Origin: a virus
Strand: one strand, 5' to 3'
DNA length: 42,744 bases
Virus record (IMG/VR): IMGVR_UViG_3300031746_000052
Location: 1 to 42,744 of that record
The position numbers were made by a program, and so were the translations under genes. The notes below the pieces were generated by a model, which was not told the DNA's origin, made no database searches, and saw only the letters and a list, made by a program, of their open reading frames with translations. Positions within the stretch are counted from its first letter, which is position 1. Each line of letters begins with the position of its first letter. Positions 6,337 through 15,000 of the stretch are shown in pieces.

Positions 6337-6622
6337 GGAGTTCGTTCGGGGACCTGAGTTCACGGTCAGTTGGGTGGAACAACACCTCCAACAGTTCTCG
6401 GATGTACCTTTCATTCTCCCCAGCCCCTCGACATGGGCCGGACTTGGAGGGATGGACGTGGCAAAAGCTGTTCACGACTTCATGCGTTCGCCATCATTCC
6501 TAAACAGGATTTGGAGGCAGTTAGAGATGGTCATGGGGCTTTCCGTGGACAATACGCCGTGGTGCGTAGAGGTCGCTTGCTCAATGATGCTATTCCATTT
6601 CTTGTGGTATCTGTCTGAATGA
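5963..6622 (+). CDS. Acidic protein of unknown function upstream of the terminase
   Basis: A 219-residue protein. The first half is acidic and Pro-rich (EEALQGRPGGLEIEESLPPDAMDDPGP is typical of its composition), likely flexible; the C-terminal 90 residues look folded, with Trp-rich helices. AAGGAG seven bases before the ATG is an excellent ribosome-binding site. It overlaps the candidate small terminase by 374 bases in another frame and the large terminase by ATGA. A packaging or scaffold accessory role is suggested by position only. It carries one copy of the iterated motif (6291), encoding PPQG. Confidence 0.6.
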   Translation: MSKTNENQPLSFEEALQGRPGGLEIEESLPPDAMDDPGPMTEDEVLEQALGEEKAEMMLGTNFQEIPETPMNIPDVVEMASMILPHTPPEAPASTIALPLVDMPSTQVYPPQGQTEENSPKKRFEEFVRGPEFTVSWVEQHLQQFSDVPFILPSPSTWAGLGGMDVAKAVHDFMRSPSFLNRIWRQLEMVMGLSVDNTPWCVEVACSMMLFHFLWYLSE

Positions 6623-8472
6623 TAATCAACCGCCCATACCCACTGTTCCCCCTCCCTTCCGACTACGGAGACCTCTCTGCGGAGGGTCAGAAGTTGGCCC
6701 GGCTGTCGGTACTGTCGGACCACTCGACGCCCTATCGTCTCACATGTGCTTGGGACTTCTTCCGCCGCACGTACCTGGCGGGGACGGAACAGGCGGTGTT
6801 CTACAAAAAGGGCTTCTCGGAATCACCGGAGTTCCACTATGACATGATTTTTGATATGGGGATGCACGGCCGGAACGTGACGGCGGCTCCCCGTGGGTCG
6901 GCCAAGAGCACGGTGCTGACGGAGATTGCCATGCTCCTGGCGTTGACCAAGCCCCCCTACGAGACGATGTTTGGTCTGGCAACGGACAAGCTGGTGGAGG
7001 AGCGGTTCGACCAGATCATGTTTCAGTTCCAGGATAACGAGTTGATCCTGCAAGACTTCGGGGATATGCGTCCCAAGCGGGGCAGCGCGTTGTGGAACCA
7101 CCATTATCTCCACCTGTCCAACGGATCGGTCATCAAGGGCCTGTCGGTCATGGGTAAGAAGCGCGGCGGGCGTCCCCATCTGTTCATCCTGGACGACCCG
7201 GAGAACGACCCGGACAGCGACTCGGAATCGTCCCGCGCCATCCTCATCGAGAAGTTCGAGATGATCCTGTTCAAGCAAATCCTCCCCATGCTTGAGAGCG
7301 GATCGTGCGTTTCATGGGTTGGGACCCTGATCGACCGGAAGGCGTTCCTCTACAAGGCGGTGAAAGGGGACGATCCCAGGTTCGACTTCTGGAATCGCAA
7401 GACTCTCCGGGCCATATCCTACGACAAGGATGACCCGAAGAAATGCCACGTTCTGTGGCCCGCGAAGTGGCCCCAGGATGTACTCGAAGCCCGTAAAGAA
7501 GAGATTGGCCTGAGTGCGTTTCATAGCGAATACCTGAACGAGCCGGTCAGTGCCCAGGACAGGATTTTGATTGTTGATCCTCGGCGTAATGAATACACCG
7601 TGGATGGATCGTTCAACTGGAGTAACCCCCTATCCAACGAGAACCTGGTACACTGGAACGACCGGGTGTTTGGGGAAGACTCTACGGGCCGAATCTATCT
7701 GGAGAGGACAGCCCCCTATCACGAATTGGTACGTCCCATGTTCCGGTTCCTCCTCTTCGACTATGCGGAGGGATTGACTTCGTACAACGACTACTCCTGT
7801 ATCGCCATCTGTGGAATGGATACCCAGGCCACCTTGTGGGTGCTGCAAATGCTGCTTATGAGGGCCAAAGAAGACACTCTCATGCGTCTGATCTATGAGA
7901 CCGGGTTGGCGTGGCAGGTGCGGGTCATCGGGATCGAGGCCGTGAGTCTCCAAAAAGCCTTTGTGGAGGCAACACGGGAGTACACACTGGAGCAGGGAAA
8001 CATGCGGGGGGATCAGTGGCGGGCACGAGTGTTTCCGATCACCTACCCTTCGAGAGAGTCCAAGGCCCAAAAGATCGCCTCCCTGGAGTGGCGGTTCAAT
8101 TCCGGCCGCATCAAGTATCCCGCGCACATGCGGAACGAGTGGCCCTACAACCAACTGTACGACCAAACGCAGGACTTCACGATGGATCTTGCGCTCCTGC
8201 CACATGATGATGCGATTGACACCCTTTCCATGTCTAAGTACGTCATCAAGACGACCGGGCACCAGTTCAAGCGGGAGGCGGGACAGTCGGGTCTACTGGA
8301 GCGAATCATCAAGAACCAACCGGCTATCCCAGGGCAACCCCTATTGTCGGGGGTCTCCTCCAGCCAGATCAGCGACGAGATGATGGGAATTTTGTCCCGT
8401 CGTGCAAGGGATAAGGCTATCGAACCACGACGTAGGCGAATCGAGCGTAGGAATCCGAGAAATATACGGTAG
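6619..8472 (+). CDS. terL: Terminase large subunit
   Basis: The DNA-packaging motor, 617 residues. The ATPase domain shows an adenine-side motif and Walker A at residues 90-98 (APRGSAKST), then Walker B LFILDDPE at about 188-195 with the catalytic acid following. The nuclease half has FDYAEGLTSYNDYS, with the first catalytic Asp of the RNase H fold, and HDDAIDTLSMS near the C-terminus with later acidic ligands. The basic tail (RRRRIERRNPRNIR) may contact the portal or DNA. ATGA overlap with the preceding gene. Size and order before the portal are typical of podoviruses. Confidence 0.95.
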   Translation: MIINRPYPLFPLPSDYGDLSAEGQKLARLSVLSDHSTPYRLTCAWDFFRRTYLAGTEQAVFYKKGFSESPEFHYDMIFDMGMHGRNVTAAPRGSAKSTVLTEIAMLLALTKPPYETMFGLATDKLVEERFDQIMFQFQDNELILQDFGDMRPKRGSALWNHHYLHLSNGSVIKGLSVMGKKRGGRPHLFILDDPENDPDSDSESSRAILIEKFEMILFKQILPMLESGSCVSWVGTLIDRKAFLYKAVKGDDPRFDFWNRKTLRAISYDKDDPKKCHVLWPAKWPQDVLEARKEEIGLSAFHSEYLNEPVSAQDRILIVDPRRNEYTVDGSFNWSNPLSNENLVHWNDRVFGEDSTGRIYLERTAPYHELVRPMFRFLLFDYAEGLTSYNDYSCIAICGMDTQATLWVLQMLLMRAKEDTLMRLIYETGLAWQVRVIGIEAVSLQKAFVEATREYTLEQGNMRGDQWRARVFPITYPSRESKAQKIASLEWRFNSGRIKYPAHMRNEWPYNQLYDQTQDFTMDLALLPHDDAIDTLSMSKYVIKTTGHQFKREAGQSGLLERIIKNQPAIPGQPLLSGVSSSQISDEMMGILSRRARDKAIEPRRRRIERRNPRNIR

Positions 8473-8476
8473 GGGC

Positions 8477-8505
8477 TTGGAAGGAATAGTGTTTTGTGGT
8501 AAAAT
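8477..8505 (+). promoter_or_regulatory. Sigma-70 promoter before the portal operon
   Basis: TTGGAA (8477-8482), 17 bases, TAAAAT (8500-8505), with a TGG-type extended -10. It lies just after the terminase stop and about 30 bases before the membrane-protein gene, so it can drive the head genes separately from the packaging genes. Confidence 0.6.
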
Positions 8506-8534
8506 GTGGATAGAGAAGACAAAGGAGATTTTCT

Positions 8535-8786
8535 ATGGATATCGTGGGCGTGGCAATTCTCGTCGTGGTGACGGGTGTTCTGGCAATAGCGGTGGATAAG
8601 CTGGTCCATCGTGTACTCAGCATGAACGAAAAGTTAATGGTGATGCTCGCATCCCGTGATGGAGACGCAGCGGGGGCCAGACTCCTATCCATGAACAAAC
8701 CTCCGCAGGGCCACCTTCCGGGGGTTGCTAAACCTGCGGAGGAGAAACCCAAAACAGGAACCGTAGTTACTTACGGGGGGATGTAA
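8535..8786 (+). CDS. Small membrane-anchored protein
   Basis: An 83-residue protein. The N-terminal helix (IVGVAILVVVTGVLAIAV) is a membrane anchor; the rest is hydrophilic and ends in a Pro/Lys-rich tail. AAAGGAG precedes the ATG. The tail-coding DNA holds an inverted pair of the iterated motif (8700-8709 and 8733-8742, loop 23), which can form a 10-bp hairpin; the two halves encode PPQG and PAEE. It sits between terminase and portal. Function unknown. Confidence 0.65.
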   Translation: MDIVGVAILVVVTGVLAIAVDKLVHRVLSMNEKLMVMLASRDGDAAGARLLSMNKPPQGHLPGVAKPAEEKPKTGTVVTYGGM

Positions 8787-8787
8787 A

Positions 8788-10833
8788 ATGCCACACGTGT
8801 TCAGTCTCCCGAAAGACGAGACGCAAAGGTGCGATGTTATCTCGAATATCTTATTGCAGGGACGCGGGATCAGAAACCCCGTGAGTATCCGTTGGTGGTT
8901 GGCAAGTGCCTATATGATGGGAATTCGGGAGTTTTCTGCGATCAATTATTCTTCGGGCACCGTGAGCATAGCCTACCTGAACGAAGCTGGTCTCCTGAAA
9001 TTTCGCTACGAGGAGATCGTGGCCAAATATCAGTCCCAGCTTGGGAGGCTGTACTCCCTCGATCTGTCCCCGGCTGTCCGGATGAAGGGAATATCTCTCG
9101 ATGGGATGCGGAAGGCTTCCGTGGCGCAGGTGGTGCTGGACGCCGCGATGACGGAGGACAAGATTGATCGGCTCAAGTCCGATTTGTGTCCTCCCCTTCT
9201 GATGTTCGGGACTGTGGGAGTAGGTCTGTGGGTGGACAGCGCGGATTCACAGGGGATCGAGGTGATCCCCCCCTGGCAACTGTTCCCCATTCCCGTTAAC
9301 ATTGCGGGTCCGAACGAGGTCCGGGGGTTGATTCGGTATCGGCCCGTCCCCGTGGATTGGTTGAAGGAACTGAAAATCACCCCCGGTGCCCGGTCCAAGG
9401 ACTGGAAAGAGGTCGATTCGGCCTCGGTTCCCCGTGGTCATCTTCCCCTCGATATGGACACACTCGGAGAGGGTCTCGTCTCTATGACCGCCGGGGGGGG
9501 TGGATTCTCTGTTCATACCCAGAGCTTGAAAGATAATGGGATGGCGCAGGGGAAGACTAAGAAGGACGACCAGACGAATGTTCCCATTACTGGACTGACG
9601 GAGGTGTGGACGGAAACGAGCGACGGGTATCTGGCTACGTACTCAATCTACGCCGGGATCACCAAGCTCAAGGAACTCTATTTCCAAGACCACACCGCTG
9701 AGAGGTATCCAATGCCCGTCCGTGTCATCCGAGACGTGACGATTGGATCGTTCTGGGGACGGTCTTATGTAGATATGATGATCCCCCTCAACCACGAGAT
9801 CGAGGTTGCCATGTCCAGCCTGTTCGAGGCCGTGAGTGACTTCGACCTCTATGGGTTGCAGTTGTGGCCCACGACGTTGGGGAACCCCACCTTGGCCGAG
9901 CGTGGTCAGGATGGAATCAAGCGTATTCGGTACGAGCCGGACTATACGTGCCCGGAAATCAAGATCGAGAACGTCATGCCCGCCAAGATGACAAATCCCC
10001 AGTTGATGGCGGTGAACCTGGCGTCGTCCATGCTGGACAAGATCGCCAACCAGCCCTCCCAGATGATGTCGGGGCAGGCCCCTGGTCGAATGGATTCCGC
10101 AGCGGGTATCAATCTTCTGTATGAGACATCCGGGATACCCCTCAGTCCTACCGCCAAGAACATTGCGGAGGGGGTGGAGGGGTGTTACCGATCCCTCCTG
10201 CGGATTCTCAAGGATATGTGGGACGACCAGAAGGTAGTGAACGTGTCAAGCCTTGATGACTCCCTGGCGGGGATCGTACTGGACGCGGACGCTGGTACTT
10301 TGAGTCTATCGAAGAACGCGATCCCAATGCCGGAGGAAGTGACGATCAAGATCGCCAGTGAGATTCCCGTCTCCCGTACCAAGGACGAGGCCGAGTTGAA
10401 GGAGGCCCTAAAGGCAGGACGAATCACTATTGACGAGTTCAACTGGACGGTGCGGAAGAAGGGCCTGAACATCCCCGTGGGTGACGAGATTGGGTGGCAG
10501 AACTACCGCCGGGCAATGCTGAACAACATCCTTCTGTTCGGGGACGGTGAGACACCTGGAAAAATTGTCATCAGCCCCCATGATTTGCACCGCATCCATA
10601 TCCAAGTGATGCAGTCGTTCATGGCTCGTCCGGAGTTCTTTTCCGCAGACGGCCGGGTTCGACAGGCGTTCGATGACGCCATGATGGAACGTAAAGGGCA
10701 GATGGGGATGTTCCCCGATGCCCTACCTTACCCCGAAGATACCGCCGCCGCGATGATGGGGCAACCTCCGCAGGGTGACATTTCGATGATGCAAGGTGGA
10801 AGTCCCCAGATGGGGGCGGTTCCGCTCCAGTAA
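8788..10833 (+). CDS. Portal protein
   Basis: A 681-residue protein in the portal position between large terminase and scaffold, the size usual for podovirus portals, which form the dodecameric head-vertex channel. Segments such as SPTAKNIAEGVEGCYRSLLRILKDMW, split by the stem helix, and the earlier PSQMMSGQAPGRMDSAAG resemble podovirus portals. The C-terminal region (MMERKGQMGMFPDALP) is Met/Gln-rich and likely the flexible barrel or crown part. The ATG follows a run of G one base after the previous stop. One iterated-motif copy lies near the C-terminus (10766). Confidence 0.85.
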   Translation: MPHVFSLPKDETQRCDVISNILLQGRGIRNPVSIRWWLASAYMMGIREFSAINYSSGTVSIAYLNEAGLLKFRYEEIVAKYQSQLGRLYSLDLSPAVRMKGISLDGMRKASVAQVVLDAAMTEDKIDRLKSDLCPPLLMFGTVGVGLWVDSADSQGIEVIPPWQLFPIPVNIAGPNEVRGLIRYRPVPVDWLKELKITPGARSKDWKEVDSASVPRGHLPLDMDTLGEGLVSMTAGGGGFSVHTQSLKDNGMAQGKTKKDDQTNVPITGLTEVWTETSDGYLATYSIYAGITKLKELYFQDHTAERYPMPVRVIRDVTIGSFWGRSYVDMMIPLNHEIEVAMSSLFEAVSDFDLYGLQLWPTTLGNPTLAERGQDGIKRIRYEPDYTCPEIKIENVMPAKMTNPQLMAVNLASSMLDKIANQPSQMMSGQAPGRMDSAAGINLLYETSGIPLSPTAKNIAEGVEGCYRSLLRILKDMWDDQKVVNVSSLDDSLAGIVLDADAGTLSLSKNAIPMPEEVTIKIASEIPVSRTKDEAELKEALKAGRITIDEFNWTVRKKGLNIPVGDEIGWQNYRRAMLNNILLFGDGETPGKIVISPHDLHRIHIQVMQSFMARPEFFSADGRVRQAFDDAMMERKGQMGMFPDALPYPEDTAAAMMGQPPQGDISMMQGGSPQMGAVPLQ

Positions 10834-10860
10834 CCGATCAACCTTTGAAAGGAACGAACA

Positions 10861-11712
10861 ATGCCAGACCCAGTTGTAGACCCGAACCTGAAACCTGAAC
10901 CGACAAAGCCCGACACGTATGACTTGACGGTGGATGGGGCTAAGCGTACTGTTACCCTGTCGGAAATGCAGGAGTTGGCACAAAAGAGTGCGGGGGCGGA
11001 TGCGAAGTTCCGGGAGGCAAGCGACCTTCGGAAGGAAGCTGAAGACGGGATGAGACTCAAGGGTCTCGTGGCCCGGATGTCGGATGGGAGCTACACACCC
11101 ACCTCCGCAGAGACCTCCGAGTTGGCGAGCCTGATTGGGGTCGATCCCAAGGAGTTCGCCGAGTACCTGAAATCCGACGAGAAGGTTCCGGCCAAGGGCG
11201 CCGCCAAATCTGCGGAGGGAATCACCAAGGAGGACCTCGTGAAAGCGTTGGGGTTCGACCCTGCGGAGGCCAAGGCTATTCTGGACTACTCTCACCAGCG
11301 TCATATTGACGATGCACGCAGACAAATCCGAGAATTATCGGACAATGCGGTTGACAAAGATGACGTTTTTGGTAAAATGGTAGTAGGTGAGAACGGAAAG
11401 GATCGTTCCGCCGCGATTAAGGATATGGTAGCAGAGGACGTACTCAGAGCAGTTCAGGATGGACGCCCGTTTGGGGCCGAGCTTGTGGCGGCAAGTGTTC
11501 AAAAGACACGCGCCCACCTTACCAAGTTTGGAATCCAAGGGAATCCGAGCCAACACCCCTTGACGTTGGGACTTGGCCCAGGAGGAGGGTTGCCCGCCGA
11601 AGTGCAATCTGAGACCCCCATCAAGCGAATCAGTTCCGCCGACGACACGGATGAATCGAACTTCGTGGCTCGGACCATGCAAAAGGTCTTGAAATCCATG
11701 CGGGGCGGCTGA
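10861..11712 (+). CDS. Capsid scaffolding protein
   Basis: A 283-residue, highly charged helical protein between portal and coat, where phage scaffolds sit. It begins with a Pro-rich segment, continues with a helical central part (ADAKFREASDLRKEAEDGM) and ends with a short basic helix (MQKVLKSMRGG) suited to binding the inner face of the coat. GAAAGGAA precedes the ATG. Three copies of the iterated motif fall within it (11103, 11210, 11261), in different frames. A sigma-70-like promoter lies inside the coding sequence at 11351. Confidence 0.75.
   Translation: MPDPVVDPNLKPEPTKPDTYDLTVDGAKRTVTLSEMQELAQKSAGADAKFREASDLRKEAEDGMRLKGLVARMSDGSYTPTSAETSELASLIGVDPKEFAEYLKSDEKVPAKGAAKSAEGITKEDLVKALGFDPAEAKAILDYSHQRHIDDARRQIRELSDNAVDKDDVFGKMVVGENGKDRSAAIKDMVAEDVLRAVQDGRPFGAELVAASVQKTRAHLTKFGIQGNPSQHPLTLGLGPGGGLPAEVQSETPIKRISSADDTDESNFVARTMQKVLKSMRGG
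11351..11378 (+). promoter_or_regulatory. Internal promoter inside the scaffold gene
   Basis: A consensus TTGACA (11351-11356), a 16-base spacer and TAAAAT (11373-11378). It would give an extra transcript for the zinc-finger gene and the major capsid protein, which phages need in large amounts. Its location in coding sequence makes it less certain. Confidence 0.45.
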
Positions 11713-11800
11713 TTGGGATGGCTTGAGGATGCCTCTTGCTGCGAATGTGGGCGAATGGTGCCCGAAACGTAGTAACCAAATCGCGTCGAGAGGCGCAGAT

Positions 11801-12007
11801 ATGGCTCTCGTGTCGTTGGATTACGTTGGACTCAACGGTGTACTCATGCCGCGTAGGTCGTGCCCCAAGGATGGGTGCAAAAGGCTACGCAAGTTGAGAA
11901 GGACATGGACGGAAGACGGGTACTTCTATTTGGTTGAGTCATCGACGTGTGAGCGACATACACGGGAAGAGAGTCATTTTCCACGGATTGGAAGAACAAG
12001 GGAATAA
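11801..12007 (+). CDS. Small zinc-finger-like protein
   Basis: A 68-residue protein with C21-x4-C26, a basic patch (KRLRKLRR) and C50-x2-H53, a likely single zinc site. I chose ATG 11801 because GAGAGG precedes it by seven bases; an in-frame ATG at 11729 would add 24 residues. It lies between scaffold and coat genes and ends seven bases before the coat start. It could bind nucleic acid; no family recognised. Confidence 0.5.
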   Translation: MALVSLDYVGLNGVLMPRRSCPKDGCKRLRKLRRTWTEDGYFYLVESSTCERHTREESHFPRIGRTRE

Positions 12008-12014
12008 GTGATTT

Positions 12015-13601
12015 ATGAGTCAAGCTGTCGACATACTGAACGATATCGTAAAAGAGGAATTGCCTCGTATGTTCGTGGACCTTGAGCCACAGGTTGCTCC
12101 GATGTTCGAGAAAGTGAAACGGACCTCCTTTGGGGTCAAGAGTCAGGATGGCCTCGGCAAGGGCTATCAAGTCATCCACATGTACGAGACTGGCACCGCT
12201 GGTCTGTTTGAGAGCGGCGACCCCCTCGGCCCCGGCATGACGGCCATTAGCGGCAATCAGGCCCAGTTGCTCGCCGAAGGTACGGCGGCTACGAATCTGG
12301 CGATCTTTCCGGAGGCCACCGAAGTCCCGCACACCGGCGAAGTTAAGCGGACCCTGGTCCTGAACAAGGTTGTGGGCAACTACAGCGTCCCGGCTTCGTG
12401 GAAGCAGTTGGACATGCTGAACGCGGCCCAGTTGAAGAAAGTCGCGCGGGACCTCAAGGCGGTGGCCAAGGCCAAGCTGATGTACGAGGCCACGTCGTTC
12501 TTCTCCCACGAGGCTGCGGCTACTGGTGGGGCTTCGGGTCAGGTGGTTCAAGTGCTCGGCCGGATTTCGGCCATTGCTGAGCATGGGACGTGGACCGACT
12601 ACATCGTTGTCACCCTGGACGAGCAGTATGGCCGTATCGCCAACTTCGTCAAGGGCCAACGGTTGGACATCGTGGCCGCGAGTGGTGTGACTGTCCAAGT
12701 GGGTACGGCGACGGATGGTACGGACGTTCGTAACTACACCCACACCGGCGCGGTGTACGTGCATCTGATCGTGGTGGATGTGGACTACCTCGGCAAGAAG
12801 ATCACCCTCCGCCCGGTCAATTCGACCACGGGTGCCTTGCCCAACTACGGCTCCGGTACGAGTGGTGACGTGTTCCAGAATGGTCAGGCGGGTGCCGCGA
12901 ACGATTGGCTGGTCTATGCCAAGACGACCCGGTACACGACTGCGACTCGTCCCCAGTATTCTTGGGGCCTGAACAACTGGGTAAAGGCTTCGGGGACGAT
13001 CCTCGGCGGAGCAACCGCCGCGAGCGGGCTGGACGTGGACCTGTATTCCATGTTCAAATCTCAAGTGAAGGCGATCAACACGAGCCTGACCGATGACATC
13101 ATCAACGGATACATCGGCGGCTACCTGGACGCCTACCCTGGCGAGACGCTCGATACGATCATCACGACCCAGGGCGTTCAGCAACAGTGGCTCAAGCAGC
13201 CCGGTCTCTACAACAACCGGCAGAACTACGAGCGCACCGGCAAGGCCCTGAGCTTCAAGGGCGGTTGGTCCTCCATCGGCTACGAGTTCGGTGGGCGTGT
13301 CTTTGAGTTTGACATCAGCCCCATGTGCCTGAGCAAGACCCTGTACGCCTTGAAGTTCGGCGGGAACAACATCCTCCGCTACGGTCCTCCGCGTATCGGA
13401 GGGGTCGAGTCCCAGATGGGTCCGGAGCTTGAGTTCCTTGCCCCGCTCGGTGGTCTGAGTGGCGTGTTTATGATCGCCCGCTCCAGCACGGGTGCCCCCA
13501 CGGAATTGCTTGAGGCCCCGTTCTGGTACTACGATCTGCTCTGTCCTGTAGATCCGAGGGGAATAAAGTTCACGGGACTCACCGAAGCGACGATGCTGTA
13601 G
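12015..13601 (+). CDS. Major capsid protein
   Basis: A 528-residue protein directly after the scaffold and before strong terminators, the expected site for the coat gene. The N-terminal third has the helical arm and spine-like segments of HK97-fold coats; the middle (about residues 175-290) is a beta-rich stretch (YIVVTLDEQYGRIANFVKG...VTVQVGTATDG) that may be an inserted surface domain, explaining the larger than usual size. Codon choice is markedly C-ending and uniform, as in a highly expressed gene. It holds no copy of the iterated motif over its 1.6 kb. Confidence 0.8.
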   Translation: MSQAVDILNDIVKEELPRMFVDLEPQVAPMFEKVKRTSFGVKSQDGLGKGYQVIHMYETGTAGLFESGDPLGPGMTAISGNQAQLLAEGTAATNLAIFPEATEVPHTGEVKRTLVLNKVVGNYSVPASWKQLDMLNAAQLKKVARDLKAVAKAKLMYEATSFFSHEAAATGGASGQVVQVLGRISAIAEHGTWTDYIVVTLDEQYGRIANFVKGQRLDIVAASGVTVQVGTATDGTDVRNYTHTGAVYVHLIVVDVDYLGKKITLRPVNSTTGALPNYGSGTSGDVFQNGQAGAANDWLVYAKTTRYTTATRPQYSWGLNNWVKASGTILGGATAASGLDVDLYSMFKSQVKAINTSLTDDIINGYIGGYLDAYPGETLDTIITTQGVQQQWLKQPGLYNNRQNYERTGKALSFKGGWSSIGYEFGGRVFEFDISPMCLSKTLYALKFGGNNILRYGPPRIGGVESQMGPELEFLAPLGGLSGVFMIARSSTGAPTELLEAPFWYYDLLCPVDPRGIKFTGLTEATML

Positions 13602-13610
13602 TGCAATCAC

Positions 13611-13660
13611 CCTCCGCAGTGAAGACTACGGGACCAAACGTAGCCCTGCGGAGGTCTTTC
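13611..13660 (+). terminator. Intrinsic terminator 1 after the capsid gene, built from the iterated motif
   Basis: CCTCCGCAG (13611-13619) pairs with CTGCGGAGG (13646-13654), with an inner stem CTACG/CGTAG (13626-13630 and 13639-13643), then TCTTTCTTT. Both arms of the outer stem are copies of the iterated motif in opposite orientation. Confidence 0.75.
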
Positions 13661-13676
13661 TTTGACAATGTGTGTT

Positions 13677-13750
13677 AGCACCGGGGAGTCGTCATCATCT
13701 TCTCTCCTCCTCTCTGGTTGGTCGGGTTTAGACCCCCCGGTGCTTTTTTT
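13677..13750 (+). terminator. Intrinsic terminator 2 with long loop
   Basis: AGCACCGGGG (13677-13686) pairs perfectly with CCCCGGTGCT (13735-13744), followed by seven T. The 48-base loop is pyrimidine-rich and contains a small GGTC/GACC hairpin. It ends just before the ribosome-binding site of the next gene and is the second terminator in 140 bases. Confidence 0.7.
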
Positions 13751-13762
13751 AGGAGTGTACAA

Positions 13763-14662
13763 ATGATTTTCACAGAGTTGGTCCAGAAATACGGGCCGTG
13801 GGCTTTCGCCGATCTGATGTCCGCAAATGTCAACAGCCATATCTACTACGTCGATAAGGGGGCCACGAACGCCCTCGATGCCAACGATGGTGTTCACGGG
13901 CAGACGTGGGAAAACCCCTTCGCAACGATTGCCTACGCGATAACGCGGAACAACGTCGATGCCAGTTCGTACTCGATGAGTACCATCTTCGTCAACGCCA
14001 ACACCTACTCCGAGGCACTGACGGTCCTCCCTAAGAACTGCAACGTGATCGCGGTAGGTGCGAAGACGAGAATTGCCGGGGCGCATACCTTTGCTGCTGG
14101 GTCTCAGAATATCCACTTCTGGAACTTCTGGTTCCGTGGTTCTGGGGCCTATCCGGGCGTCACCATTCCGGGTACAACCTACGGCGTTGGCTTCCACGGA
14201 TGTACGTTCGAGGGGGCAGCAAGCGTGACGTATGCCCTCCAAGTTGGGGATACACAGGATTGCATTATTGAAGATTGCCGGTTCATTGGCAATCCGGTGG
14301 CACCCACGGCGATCTTTTTCTCAGGTACTACCAACCTGAGAACTCGGATTCGACGCAACTGGATTTGCGCCACCACAAATGGTATCCTCATCGACGGGGG
14401 CGATAATACCAGCTACGGCAACCTGATCGACAACAACTACATCACTCGTCAGACTGCCGATCCGAACAATACCGCCCAGATGGCCTATGGTATCAAGATG
14501 ACGAAGGCCACGGGTACGTCCAAGTGGCTTATTGTGAATAACAGCATCGAAGCGATTGACGCAATCTACTCCGGTACGGACGATACTCAGTTTGACAATT
14601 CGTGTATCGGAAACCGGGTCAATCAGGCCGGGACGGGTGCGTTCGAGGATGAAGGTGCTTGA
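13763..14662 (+). CDS. Right-handed beta-helix protein (pectate-lyase fold), virion-associated
   Basis: A 299-residue protein. After a short N-terminal helix (MIFTELVQKYGPW) come repeated short strands with turn Asn/Gly and stacked Ile/Val (CTFEGAASVTYALQVGD, CIIEDCRFIGN, NNYITRQ), typical of right-handed beta-helices of the pectin-lyase type used in phage tail spikes. The opening segment YYVDKGATNALDANDGVHG...WENPFATIAYAI resembles the start of many such domains. I used ATG 13763, after AGGAGTG (13751-13757), since the longer open frame would include the terminator. Probably host-surface recognition or polysaccharide degradation; catalytic residues are not assignable by eye. Confidence 0.75.
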   Translation: MIFTELVQKYGPWAFADLMSANVNSHIYYVDKGATNALDANDGVHGQTWENPFATIAYAITRNNVDASSYSMSTIFVNANTYSEALTVLPKNCNVIAVGAKTRIAGAHTFAAGSQNIHFWNFWFRGSGAYPGVTIPGTTYGVGFHGCTFEGAASVTYALQVGDTQDCIIEDCRFIGNPVAPTAIFFSGTTNLRTRIRRNWICATTNGILIDGGDNTSYGNLIDNNYITRQTADPNNTAQMAYGIKMTKATGTSKWLIVNNSIEAIDAIYSGTDDTQFDNSCIGNRVNQAGTGAFEDEGA

Positions 14663-14916
14663 TGGCTACTCCGGTAATCAAGAACCTGAGATTGTTGGAC
14701 AATACGATACTCGTTCTCCCCGATTCACCCGGGGCAAACGTGACGACCGGGTTAGTCAAGTTTCACCGGTCTATGGGTGGCACTTCGTTATCTGTCCTTA
14801 TTAACGAGGCGGAACAACACGTATTGTTCGTAAACAGTATGGCCACCGAGGTTGTTGTGGGCGGCGTAACGTATTGGGCTATGCCCCACATGGCCGTTGT
14901 CGGTTTCATCCCCTAA
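14662..14916 (+). CDS. Small beta-rich structural protein
   Basis: An 84-residue protein with strands alternating hydrophobic residues (LRLLDNTILVLPD, SLSVLINEAEQHVLFV). The ATG overlaps the stop of the beta-helix gene and follows AAGGTG. A motif-based terminator follows. Size and position suggest a decoration or small virion protein; no family recognised. Confidence 0.55.
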   Translation: MATPVIKNLRLLDNTILVLPDSPGANVTTGLVKFHRSMGGTSLSVLINEAEQHVLFVNSMATEVVVGGVTYWAMPHMAVVGFIP

Positions 14917-14932
14917 GTATGATTTTTGAGTT

Positions 14933-14990
14933 CCCTCCACAGGGTCAGTTGTCCACAAATCGTAGACGACTCGCCCTGCGGAGGGTTTTT
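14933..14990 (+). terminator. Intrinsic terminator with iterated-motif arms
   Basis: CCCTCCACAGGG (14933-14944) pairs with CCCTGCGGAGGG (14974-14985) with a single mismatch, and five T follow (14986-14990). One arm is an exact iterated motif and the other a one-base variant. It ends transcription of the 13763-14916 pair. Confidence 0.7.
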
Positions 14991-15000
14991 GGAGACCAAC

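Noticed and set aside
11844-13610. A 588-codon open frame opposite the capsid gene
   Set aside because: Codon bias of the capsid gene (C or G in third position) opens the complementary frame. The product is His/Arg/Val-rich and unlike a real protein.
13662-13690. TTGACA at 13662 as a promoter after the capsid gene
   Set aside because: No acceptable -10 lies 16-18 bases downstream; the region is taken up by the terminator stem.
13718-13762. Upstream extension of the beta-helix gene
   Set aside because: It would start inside the terminator hairpin; ATG 13763 has a good AGGAG site.
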